This document shows positions 1-9,020 of a stretch of 20,523 nucleotides of DNA, one piece after another. The translations under genes and the position numbers were made by a program. This DNA comes from Sphaeroforma arctica JP610. Taxonomy: Eukaryota > Opisthokonta > Ichthyosporea > Ichthyophonida. The stretch covers positions 2,206-22,728 of the forward strand of contig NW_014039916.1 in NCBI RefSeq assembly GCF_001186125.1, given 5' to 3'. A model generated the notes under the pieces. It was given only the letters and a program-made list of their open reading frames with translations, was not told where the DNA came from and searched no databases. Positions within the stretch are counted from its first letter, which is position 1. Each line of letters opens with the position of its first letter.

Positions 1-18
1 AGTAATATAGTATATAAT

Positions 19-49
<31 letters not shown>

Positions 50-164
50 CTAAAATATTATTATTATTATTATTTATTTATTTGTTATTGTTATTATTAT
101 TATTATATATGTATATATTATATATATATATATATTATATTATATATATATATATATATATATT
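1..164. repeat. TA/TTA low-complexity tract at left edge
   Basis: The first 164 bases consist almost only of TA and TTA/ATT runs. This is simple-sequence DNA, probably inside the kinase gene's upstream intron. From 165 to 390 I see no exon that could supply the missing first half of the C1a domain. Confidence 0.9.
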
Positions 165-390
165 GAGGTCGGTTTACACATTTGTTTTCTGCGTTGCTGC
201 TCCTTTAAGACAACCTTAGGTCTACAAGAGCGAAAACTGCTGCTGCATAACCGTTGCTCTCTCACACGTATATCAATACAGTTATACATGTGGCATCCTA
301 TCCGAGCTACTCAATTGTAAAATAAATATTCATTACGCCGCATGTATGCATATTTCTTATAAACTTATTGGGCATCTTAGTTCCTGGCAG

Positions 391-3300
391 GCCAGACCCA
401 GGGGTCCAAGTGCGAGGACTGCTACTACAACTGCCACACGCCGTGCATTCTTTACGCACCATCGTGTATCGACGGAGCACAGTTTGTCGACGAAAGGGCC
501 GACATTTCAGGCGGTGACATACAGATGCGGCAGGTAACGTGGCGATGGAATTGGTTTGAGTGGTTGTGTGTCTGTTTGATTGAGGTGTACTGTAAGTGCA
601 GGTCTACGATGTCCGGAGTTTGTGTGCACGTGGGGTGTATAGGGTGTACTAGTTAGATATTATATTGTTTGATTACACTCCATTCCTTCTTTACGCACCA
701 CCAAGCGATGACGGAACACATTTTGTTGACAAAGGGCCGATACTTCGGGCGGCCCTAGAAAGTTGCTTTCAACCGTATAACTGTAGTTATGACGGTTATT
801 TGGTAGTCGAATGAAAGTCAAGGTCTGTTTTTATGTATTTTGGGTGTATCTGTTGTACTCGTGTGTGCTTGTTCTGTACACTGTGCCGTATAGGTGCGGG
901 TGGGTATAGTCCATTTTCGCGAGGGTGTAGTTTGAGATTGTATGTCGTCGTGGTAAGTGCCTTAAAACTCCCTATATCAGTTAATGGTATGGGTTTACTT
1001 TATTTTTTTCAAGCGCTCTCACCAATAAGGTTCGTAGGCCCTATCTGGGGTTCCCCTGGCGCCAACTACATATATTTGATTACACCTACATACCCCACAT
1101 ACACTAGCACGCACGTGAATATAAATATACCTGCACAAATGAACAACCGCAAGCAAAGCCACTTAATCATAACACGCACATCGTCCTTTCTACCTCCAGG
1201 CATCGAATATGATTCCCCTCCACCGTGTTCTTACCAGTAAGGTCAGCACAGTGGGCACGGGCGCGCTTCCTCCTGGCGCCAACTATACCTCTGACCGCAG
1301 TATCTCGATCATGGGCCATGTGTTTGTGCCAGGCGTGTTCAACGGACCGACGTTCTGCAACAAGTGTGGCTCGCAGGTGGAGGGCGGGGCTAGCAATGCG
1401 CTCGAGTGCAACAAGTAAGTTCTCTGCACCAAGCATGTAAGCGTGTTAGAAGTCCGAAATCCTACTAAAACACTATACGTGCTTGCACTAACTATATATA
1501 GCTAGGAGAGATCCGGAAGGGGATTGAGTTTTGAAAGTGTTGCCGATACCAATTCACACATATAAGGACGACATGATGATTGCAAAGTAAATCAAACAAT
1601 ATCATCCGCTTGCCTCCTCGTAACAAATGCTCGTTTCCAACAATACAACCAGGTGCTACTGCGTGGCGCACAGTGAATGCATGGCGAGCTATCATTGCGT
1701 GGTCGATGCCTCAGACGCTACCCTGGCGTCGGGTGTAGTACGTATGGGCGAGAAAGACTCGGATCACATGGTAGGTAGCATATGCGTATCCATTCATGGT
1801 GGACATGTAGGTGTATATTGTATATTTCAAGCATGATATGTGTACAGGCCTGGCAAGTTGATAGGATGGGCTGGGTGTGCTTCTATGGCGCGGTACGTGT
1901 CAGTGTATGTTGTAATTCTTGTACATGGTGTAGATGTTGTGTATCACATCTTGCTGTCACACATGATCTCCGTTTATTTAATGTATGAATACATAGTTTG
2001 TATCGGCATGTGTATGTTTGCTTGTATGTGCGTACTTTCAAGAATACATTTGCGGGGGGGTTTTTTTGGGTCATCCAGTGTACTTTTGAATGCTTGTTTG
2101 TGTGCACGACTGTTTCTGGGTTTACCAGGATTTATCGCGTACTTTAAGCTCGTTGCCTTTTGCTATGTGCGCAATTAAGCCGTTACGCAGACACCTTCAG
2201 CACACCCCCAAATGAAATCTGACAGCGTGCAGCACCTTCAATATTAGTTATGGAGCACGCTTGAATTAATTTGTATAGGCAAGTGGATATACGTGTATGT
2301 GTTAAAATCTGTACATTCTTTGAGGTCATTTGTGACACTATACGTGTTCGTGTGTATGTGTGCATCGGTACGTGTAAGTGCACAACAAGACGAGCATCTA
2401 CCTATGCAAGAAAAAATGTACATAGCATGTGTATGCGATGCGGTCTCTTGAAGGGCCCATAAACCCCCTTTATATCCCTAAAAATTGGTACACATTTACG
2501 TATTCCTTGTCACAGGTCGAGAGATGTTTGCGCATCATGAACTTCCGCTTGCAATTCTACCTGGACGAGAATGCGCCCAAACCTATGGCAGAAATTAAGA
2601 TGAAGGTATGCATATTAAGATGGATAAGAGTGAAGCCACAATCTCACCAGTATCACCTTAAAGGCATGCACATCTTCATTACGCGAGGATCGATGTTCAT
2701 ATTTAACGTACCCGTCAACATGAAATTAAGATGAAGGTATGCATGAGATGGACAAGAGGGAAGCTACCATCTCTCCACCATCTTTCCAGTATCATCTTAG
2801 TGACATACGCACCTTCTTTACGCGAGGATTGATGTCCATATTTTAGCCTGCGCTATTACACTTAGAGTTGTATTGGCAAGGATTTGAGCCACTCCCCGTG
2901 TCGTCTTACCTTTCTTGCTTGAAGGCCACGTCTTGAAAGTAGCGTATAGGGAACTCATCACACGAGTTAATCCTTATCGAAGAATATTTCCATATGAACA
3001 TTAATATGTTTTTTTGAGCAGAATCGGTGTTCCTCGTATGCTCGTATCCGTGTTGTTTACTGCTGCATATCCGGAGCTATTGGGATAGTGTTCATAATTT
3101 TGTGTGATCGACTGCATGGCTAGTATAGGCTTAACCCCTGCCCCGCTCCCTCGTAATCACTGAACCACTACAACTTATCAAATCGGCTTCAGTGTTGCTG
3201 TGTTCACACGCCTTTGGCTCATCGCTTGATGGGAGTGCTTGGCTTGTACATTCTTGATAGTTCGTTCAGCATATATGATTCTGGTGTCATAGGCATGCAC

Positions 3301-3937
3301 ATATACATGTATATTCAATGTGTTCCAGGGTGGTGGAGCTCACGTATACAAGATTGTGCCTTCACACACCTCACCACACCGTACCACACCACACCTCACC
3401 ACCGCAATCCAAGCACATATCATGATAATCTTTAGATACATCTACTGAACTCATCACAAAGGCCAGTGCACAACTTACGCTGTGCCATGTGCATCGCACA
3501 CATGGTATATCTACCGCAGTGCATACATGCACTATAGCACAACACGCACTCTCCTAATACCTCGAACACTCCACGGCCCCATCACCCCACCCACAGAACA
3601 TACAAGGCTTGGCGACGATTAAGATGGACAATGCACGCGCCATGCTGCTGAGTGTAGACGGCAAGTTGTACCAGCTGGAAGCTAGCAGCGCAGAGATTAT
3701 CGGGCGACTGGTTAGCGCCATCAACACGACTATTCGATATGTTTCACTCAACAGCGACGCATTCGACCACACACGCATGGCCGATAATCTACCGGGCTCT
3801 GGGGCCCAACCACCCGCGCAGGTGTCGGCGGAGTCTCGAGATTCCATGGGCAACAACCGGCGCTTGGTATGGGAGCGTGGCGTAAAAATAGTTTCTGTGA
3901 TGTGATTGCAGGTATACGTGTTTATATATGTATACAT

Positions 3938-3969
<32 letters not shown>

Positions 3970-6900
3970 CGTGATTTCCTTAATTTTTAATTAGATCTCG
4001 TGAATTCTCGGGGGTTCTTACGCAACCAAGGCACTTGGTATGTCAGTGTGGCGTGGGTAAGGTTTTGTGATGTGGTTGTGGGTATATATATGTTTGTATG
4101 TTTGTTAATGTATGTATAAATATAAGTGCATATGCATACTGTCGGATTATGAGTAGGTTTTGATAAATTTTCTAGAGAGATCGTGGGTATTAGCGGCGCT
4201 TGATGTGATACGGAGATAATGCGGGGAATTGTATCTCGTGAGCGTGTGGCTGTGCCTGTGAGAAGTGGAGTTTGAGGTTGTGACTGTGGATATCACTTTG
4301 CGGACGTGATTTTGTGGGCATAATTATGAGTGTGTGGAGGGTATGTCTTTGGGCGGGCCTTGACGTTTTGGGTGTGGGTGGTGTGGGTGGGTGAACGGGG
4401 CCTTCATACTTGTGTTGTGAGCTTTTGTTGCTGGTGTGCTGTGATTATGATTGTATGCATAGCACTACTCTCTGGCAGATCTGCAGTCAAGCGGTTAAAA
4501 CATTAGGGAGAAATCAAGGACAGGTTCATACCAACCTTCATACACTCGCGGACTCGCAGACACTTCGCAGTCGCTAGACCACTTCCATCTTCATTTCTCT
4601 CGCACACTCTGCACACATGGATGTTTGGCATATACCAAAGCAGCAACACTACACGCACTATATACGAACACAAAACTTTGCGGCGCTCGCATGCGATCAC
4701 CCACATGCTCATGCACAAGTCACATATCGTTATGCGCCCGCAGGAGGACGATTACATTTACGACCTCAACACGCCGTTGGGTAGTGGACAGTTTGGAATG
4801 GTGGTGGCTGCACAGGACGCTAAAAATCCCTCCAGGCATATGGCCATAAAGATCATTCAGTGGAAGAAGATTGTCGATGCCGATCATTCTAAGGTGTGGT
4901 TGCGATGTGAGTGTACATGGGCTGGCATGTGCACTGGTATGTAATTGCGTATGGGTAATATGTAGGTACGTAGTTGTTTGAGTATTATATGAAATTCTAA
5001 AATGTACGTATTAGTGGATTGTGAGTACGCATATACCTATTATATATATAAATATACTAGTACTTGTACTTATGCTTGTACTATACGTATATAACCACTT
5101 ACATAGGATATATATATACATATATATATATCTATCTATATATATATATATATATATATGCGCGGCGGGTTCCTCGATACTTATACATGTGGACATGCAC
5201 ACATATGTGTATTTATGTATAAATTTATGTTCACTTCCTTTTTTTGCCCCTTCTTCTCCGTGGCAAACTATTAGGTCTCTAAACCCTATACCTTGCTTTG
5301 CGTAGACGGCCAATTTGAAGAGTGAAATGGCGCTTCTGAAGGCGCTCAAGAATCCTAACATCATCTCATTGGAGAGGATTTATCACACACCAGAGGTATG
5401 TTGCCACAGTGTGGCCTCGGTCGAACTGAAACAACGAACCTGATATCACTGCCTTGTGTAATGAGTTATAATGGGCTGATTGATGTGACAAAGTATCGAT
5501 CACAACTTGCATTTTCTGTCTAGCTAGGTTTGTATATTTTACTACAACGACGACGCAAAACCGAGAAATAGCAATGTCTTGAGTTACTACTTTTTTGTTG
5601 CACAACATTTCTCGGCACGCTTGCAAAGATATAACAAGACTTAGCTACAATGCAGATTAACCTCTTCAAAAGCACTTATGTTCCATTCTTGGTTACTTCA
5701 CTCGGTGTTGCAGTGCTAACACGATCCGATATATTCATAGACGCACTCAGAAGAAGTTCATACATCATTTTGAGTCACATATCGTGGCCTGAAATCCATC
5801 CTCGTGAGCCCTATGTGGGTGACATCCCTTTTATTCCGTAATCGATTCCTGCAGTGTGATACACCTTATAGATTGGGCATCATGCTGAATGTATTCTTCA
5901 AAAGCCAAGTGCGTATCCTTTTAGCACTCTTCGGCACACAACTAAAAATCAAACAGTAAGAGATTTCGATTCAGGTCTAGCTCAGTTTTCCGCTGCTGTG
6001 TTGCCTGTTTACTTCCCACTGCAATGCCGCGAACGGCATTTGAACTTGAAGCCACCTGTACCTTAGGAGGTGTAACTACTCGCACACGCTTATCGCTAAT
6101 CAATCTGTACGTAAATTCTGACCCACACGACTCAAGGATCATTCACTGTATACGCCACAGCAGATACAATCTATCCGATTCAGGCTTTATACTGACAGAA
6201 TCCCCTTAAAATTCGAGAAAGTAAACTCCTAAAATCTTAAAATCTGAAATCGTTCCTGGTACATCCTCCAACTGTGCATCTGCTTCCCTCTTACTCTGTG
6301 CACCTTTGTTTCTGATGCTGTGTGCGCTATAGGTGCTCTACCTCGTGATGGAGCGAGCGTTTGGAGGGGATCTTCTGGACCGCATTCTGAGCCAACCCAA
6401 CCAGAGCCTCAGCGAACCCGTTGCCAAATACTACATCTACCAGATACTCACAGCCCTCAAGTTCTTGCACGACAACAAAGTGGCGCACAGAGATCTCAAA
6501 CCCGAGAATGTGCTGCTGTCTACCAATGACACGCACACTCTGGTCAAGCTGTGCGACTTTGGGTTTGCTAGGATTGTGGGTGAGAACTCGTTCATGCAGT
6601 CTGTGGTAGGTACGCCTGCGTATGTGGCGCCAGAGGTTATTAGACAGTCCTCGGGTAGCGCTGCTACGGGATATCAGGTCAAAGTGGATTTGTGGTCGCT
6701 GGGGGTTATAGTCTACGTTGCTCTCAGGTATGGGCGTGTGCGCGTGTGGGATTGTTACTTACCTGAACCCAGCATACAGGCGTGCATTTACACTTAAGCA
6801 CCTACGTCCATACGATCATACACACTATATGACGACAGAATTGGAAACATAAGATTTTGGTTTAAAATGTAGTCTATTGCAAGCCCATACGCGCATACTA

Positions 6901-8894
6901 TTGTGGGTCTATGAGCTGTGATCTCTAGATTTAGACGTGGTTCTACAGGCATGTATGTCTTCACTTTTCTATTCTTGAAAACACGGATAGATTTCAACGG
7001 GAAAGTTATATTGCATTATCAACTCTAAGCTAGTGTTTGAGTGAGCCTTCATCAAGCGCAAAGTTAGAAAATACCAAGCAGCATGTCCTAGCTACGCCGA
7101 GGTGTATATAGCAATTGCCAAGAGAAAGACTTACAGATGTAGCGCTTACTACAATCCTATCCGAATATGCATGTCCGGGCTTCTACCCGCCAACACCAAA
7201 TTGTCCGCTAACATGTGTATGGTCACATCACTACCTTGTAGACCAATCACAATCTCACACAAGCAGTCCATGCACAGGACATGCGGTCGTGCGCTTTGTA
7301 ACTCTGTTGACTAACCCCGAGACTGACTTTCACTGACATAACAGCGGTACGTTCCCATACAATGAAGAGCAAGAGGTTGCACAGCAGATTTTCACCGCCA
7401 ACTTTTTATTCCCGGACGAGAAATGGGCAAATATATCAAATGAAGGTGAGCGCTGTTAGTGCACTTCCGTGCTCTTGTGTGCGTTTGCTGAAGTGTTTGT
7501 TGTTGGTGTGTTGGAGTGTAGAGAGTTCCAGCTATGCGCCGCCTTAGTCTAGGTGTGGTTTTGTTCGTGTAGGCGTGTTCGTATATCTTCATGTGTTTAT
7601 GGCGTTACCCCTTAGTTCGTACATACTCGACGATATACGAAGTGGTGCAGTGAGACATCCACACACACAGATGCTTTCAGATGACTCTCCTTCCTTTCGC
7701 TTGACGAGCTTGTTAACAGAGAGTGTTTCGATGTAAATTATCAGCATGCGCATATATCAGCAATTGGGTGCCAACTACGGTGTACGCTACTGCCCAAACG
7801 CTATCCCATGAAGCACCTTTAAACTTCAAGGTGTATTTAAAATATGATATATATATATATATATATATATCCACCGTCGCTTCGAGAGGGTTTTGTCATA
7901 CAATAATGATATCTCTCCACCTTTATGCTCACGTTATTTCTACGTCATTTTCTCTCTCTCTTTCGCTTTTGCTCTCCATCAGCCAAGCATCTGATACACA
8001 ACACGCTGAAGGTGGATTACAACGAACGATATTCGACGGAACAGGCATTGAATTCCAGTTGGTTCCGATCGGTATGTGACCCTTCGGTGTATGACGCCAA
8101 TATAGCGAAGATACTAAGATTATACACGCGATGTTGGTTGTATTGAGTGGTTTGAATTGATTATTGTCCCGGTGGTATTGTGAAAACACTCCGCGTGGTG
8201 TGAGTTTAGTTTTCGCGTGCTCAAGTGATTTTGTCGTCAAAGTTTTCAATATCAAAAAATTCTCGGCATAACATCCCTTCAACGTCTCACAGGAAAGTTG
8301 AACGTGTTAAGCGTCGATCACACTCGATCGGTATTTAGTTATCGCTCGTGTAAACACCTTACTATCACCAGTCACGCAAATCAGTTTTCTTTCAGCGCAC
8401 AATTTTGCAGATGTATAACGTCGGAATATAATAAGCACATACAGAAGTCGTCAATTAGCCCAGAGATGATCTTTTGAATAGCAGCTATACTAGATTAATC
8501 TTAAACCAGTTGAATAGCAGATATTTTGAATAGCAGCTATCTAGGCTGATCTTAAATCAGTCGATTATCATGTATGTCGTCTAAAACTACTAAGTATACA
8601 TGCAACAAAGTAACACATCCAAGCAGTGAAGAAACCAAATCATTGAATGGTATCAATTTCCACATACCAATAAAAACTCTCTCAACAGCGATGTGGGCGG
8701 TAGGGGGATCTGTTTGGCAACCAGGCAGCAATAGATCATGTTTGTGGTATGAAATAGATGCGCTCAATGAATACTCAACATGATTTTGCTCATTATGTTA
8801 GGACAAAAGGCTGCGAATGCAACTGGAGCAGCTTGAGGAGGCCTTCCGCACCGGTCCCAACCACTATCAACTGGACAAGTACATCCCTGCGTAG
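391..8894 (+). CDS. Protein kinase D-like Ser/Thr kinase (C1-C1-PH-kinase), 5' partial, 12 visible exons
   Basis: The gene encodes a diacylglycerol-pathway Ser/Thr kinase of the PKD (CAMK) family. Exons by GT-AG borders: 391-533, 1200-1414, 1653-1770, 1848-1892, 2516-2605, 3597-3866 (alternative end 3821), 4744-4893, 5306-5395, 6333-6727, 7345-7445, 7983-8071, 8802-8894. Every junction keeps frame and gives 598 visible residues, ending in TAG at 8892-8894. Numbered from the first complete codon: second half of C1a (about 1-25), C1b (87-134), PH (about 163-250), kinase (about 297-566). PKD family members have this domain order and a very similar sequence around DFG. Start codon, N-terminus and first half of C1a lie left of the window. 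Several introns carry decayed exon-edge copies. Family identity is very likely; each border is inferred from sequence, not transcripts. Confidence 0.93.
681..755 (+). pseudogene. Decayed copy of the C1a exon inside the next intron (A')
   Basis: Bases 681-755 resemble exon bases about 446-520. TTTACGCACC is identical, then GACGGAACAC against GACGGAGCAC, and AAAGGGCC is shared, at roughly 75% overall. The copy still reads LYAP...DG...FVD in the matching frame but has lost the Cys codons of the zinc site and has no evident acceptor. It looks like a partial exon duplication, not a working exon. Confidence 0.75.
1018..1075 (+). pseudogene. Decayed copy of the start of exon 1200-1414 (B')
   Basis: About 200 bases upstream of the real exon, 1018-1075 repeats its first part. 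CCTGGCGCCAACTA is identical, and ACCAATAAGGT matches ACCAGTAAGGT. Indels between these blocks shift the frame. A T-rich acceptor-like tract (tttatttttttcaag) precedes it at about 1001-1015. Confidence 0.68.
1848..3866 (+). other. PH-domain exons of the PKD-like gene, including a 45-nt microexon
   Basis: Three exons make a PH-like domain. The 45-nt exon 1848-1892 (acceptor tgtacag, donor gtacgt) encodes the first strand with the typical Gly-Trp (MGWVCFYGA). Exon 2516-2605 continues with RLQFYLDENAPKP, the usual strand 3-4 pattern. Exon 3597-3866 holds the last strands (GKLYQLEASS) and the C-terminal helix (IIGRLVSAI). The invariant Trp of that helix is not present. All junctions are phase 0. 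In PKD the PH domain restrains the kinase. The end of exon 3597 is ambiguous: a GT at 3822 (gtgtcg) and one at 3867 (gtatgg) both keep frame. I prefer 3867 because GTATG is used at other donors here; the choice adds or removes 15 linker residues. Confidence 0.8.
2592..2846 (+). repeat. Tandem duplication of an exon end plus its donor site (about 129-bp period)
   Basis: The end of exon 2516-2605 and the following intron bases are repeated directly from about 2723. Both copies carry AATTAAGATGAAGGTATGCAT, split by the exon border, then agatgga.aagag.gaagc, ccagtatcacctta or its variant, and tacgcgaggat.gatgt.cata. The first copy is the working exon end; the second leaves a decoy GTATGC donor at about 2737. 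Confidence 0.85.
3850..4100 (+). repeat. Direct duplication of exon 3597-3866 end and donor
   Basis: Bases 3850-3929 and 4022-4100 align over about 80 positions at roughly 75%. Both contain a CTTGGTATG core, then GTGGCGT, a TTCTGTGATGTGATTG-like block and GGTATA. A TA run and about 60 bases separate them. The second copy provides a decoy GTATG donor near 4036. Confidence 0.75.
3942..3969. repeat. (TA)n microsatellite
   Basis: A pure TA run lies in the intron after exon 3597-3866, between the two copies of the duplicated donor region. Confidence 0.95.
5109..5159. repeat. (TA)n with TCTA interruption
   Basis: A TA-rich microsatellite in the intron between the first two kinase-domain exons. 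Long open frames seen here on both strands are repeat artefacts. Confidence 0.93.
7847..7870. repeat. (AT)n microsatellite
   Basis: A pure AT run in the intron 7446-7982. The CT-rich tract at about 7950-7975 that follows acts as the pyrimidine tract for the exon at 7983. Confidence 0.93.
8472..8565 (+). repeat. Two-copy tandem repeat, 52-bp period, in the last kinase intron
   Basis: TTTTGAATAGCAGCTAT starts at 8472 and again at 8524. Each is followed by a ctag, gat.aatcttaaa.cagt-like stretch. Identity is high over about 40 bases. It lies in intron 8072-8801, away from both splice sites. Function unknown. Confidence 0.8.
8802..8894 (+). other. Terminal exon of the PKD-like gene
   Basis: After a ttag acceptor, an in-frame exon of 30 codons runs to TAG at 8892-8894. 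It begins DKRLRMQLEQLEEAF, a short charged amphipathic helix after the kinase domain, and ends KYIPA. It follows the exon ending at 8071 in phase 0. Reading straight through the donor at 8072 instead would add 24 unrelated residues before a stop at 8144-8146, so the spliced form is preferred. Animal PKDs also carry a short tail here, often with a PDZ-binding end, but I do not recognise one. Confidence 0.75.
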
Positions 8895-9014
8895 TGCGTA
8901 AACAGACACTGCTTGTTGTGTAGCTATATGTCGTTAGAATAGTCAGAATCGGGTAAGCATTGTTTGAGAGCGTACGGTACTCAGCTTTGTCCATTCAGTG
9001 CTGCCCACTGATCA

Positions 9015-9020
9015 AATAAA
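9015..9020 (+). terminator. Poly(A) signal of the kinase gene
   Basis: AATAAA lies about 120 bases after the kinase stop codon, in a plausible short 3' untranslated region. Inferred from position and the canonical hexamer only. Confidence 0.6.

Larger units (their letters stand above)
391..1770 (+). other. Tandem C1 zinc-finger exons of the PKD-like gene (C1a 3' half and C1b)
   Basis: Exon 391-533 reads QGSKCEDCYYNCHTPC in frame, the second half of a C1 domain (C-x2-C-x4-H-x2-C-x6-C). Exons 1200-1414 and 1653-1770 join in phase 2 inside a codon and give a second C1: His in GHVFVPG, then C-x2-C (FCNKC), x13, C-x2-C, x4, H (CYCVAHSEC). C1 domains bind two zinc ions and, in typical members, diacylglycerol or phorbol ester at membranes. 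C1a keeps the Gln-Gly before its second Cys pair. C1b has Ser-Asn-Ala there, and its last Cys spacing is x5 rather than about x7, so C1b may be an atypical, non-binding C1. Residues 135-158 form a polar linker to the PH domain. Confidence 0.88.
4744..8071 (+). other. Kinase-domain exons of the PKD-like gene
   Basis: Six exons encode a complete kinase domain. Seen: Gly loop GSGQFG (residues 306-311), ATP-binding Lys in MAIKII (329), helix-C Glu (350), catalytic loop HRDLKPEN (Asp 427, Asn 432), metal-binding DFG (Asp 448), activation segment SFMQSVVGTPAYVAPEV with two Ser (459 and 463), Asp-Leu-Trp-Ser of helix F, and a closing SSWF. All catalytic residues are present, so the enzyme should be active. 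The two Ser match in position the pair that PKC and autophosphorylation target in animal PKDs (S-F-x-x-S-V-V-G). Animal PKDs usually read HCDLKPEN; here it is HRD. Exons 6333-6727 and 7345-7445 join in phase 2 to restore Ser-Gly-Thr-Phe-Pro; exons 7345-7445 and 7983-8071 join in phase 1. Confidence 0.93.

Noticed and set aside
833-1240. 135-codon plus-strand frame
   Set aside because: It spans the B' ghost and the intron in a frame different from the C1b exon. No domain.
5021-5364. Open frames of about 94 and 117 codons on both strands
   Set aside because: They are produced by the TA repeat; translation is Tyr-Ile runs. The real exon here is 5306-5395.
5730-5790. Possible further ghost of exon 5306-5395
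   Set aside because: Similarity (ctca..agaag, catcat, ttgag) is too short and gapped to separate from chance.
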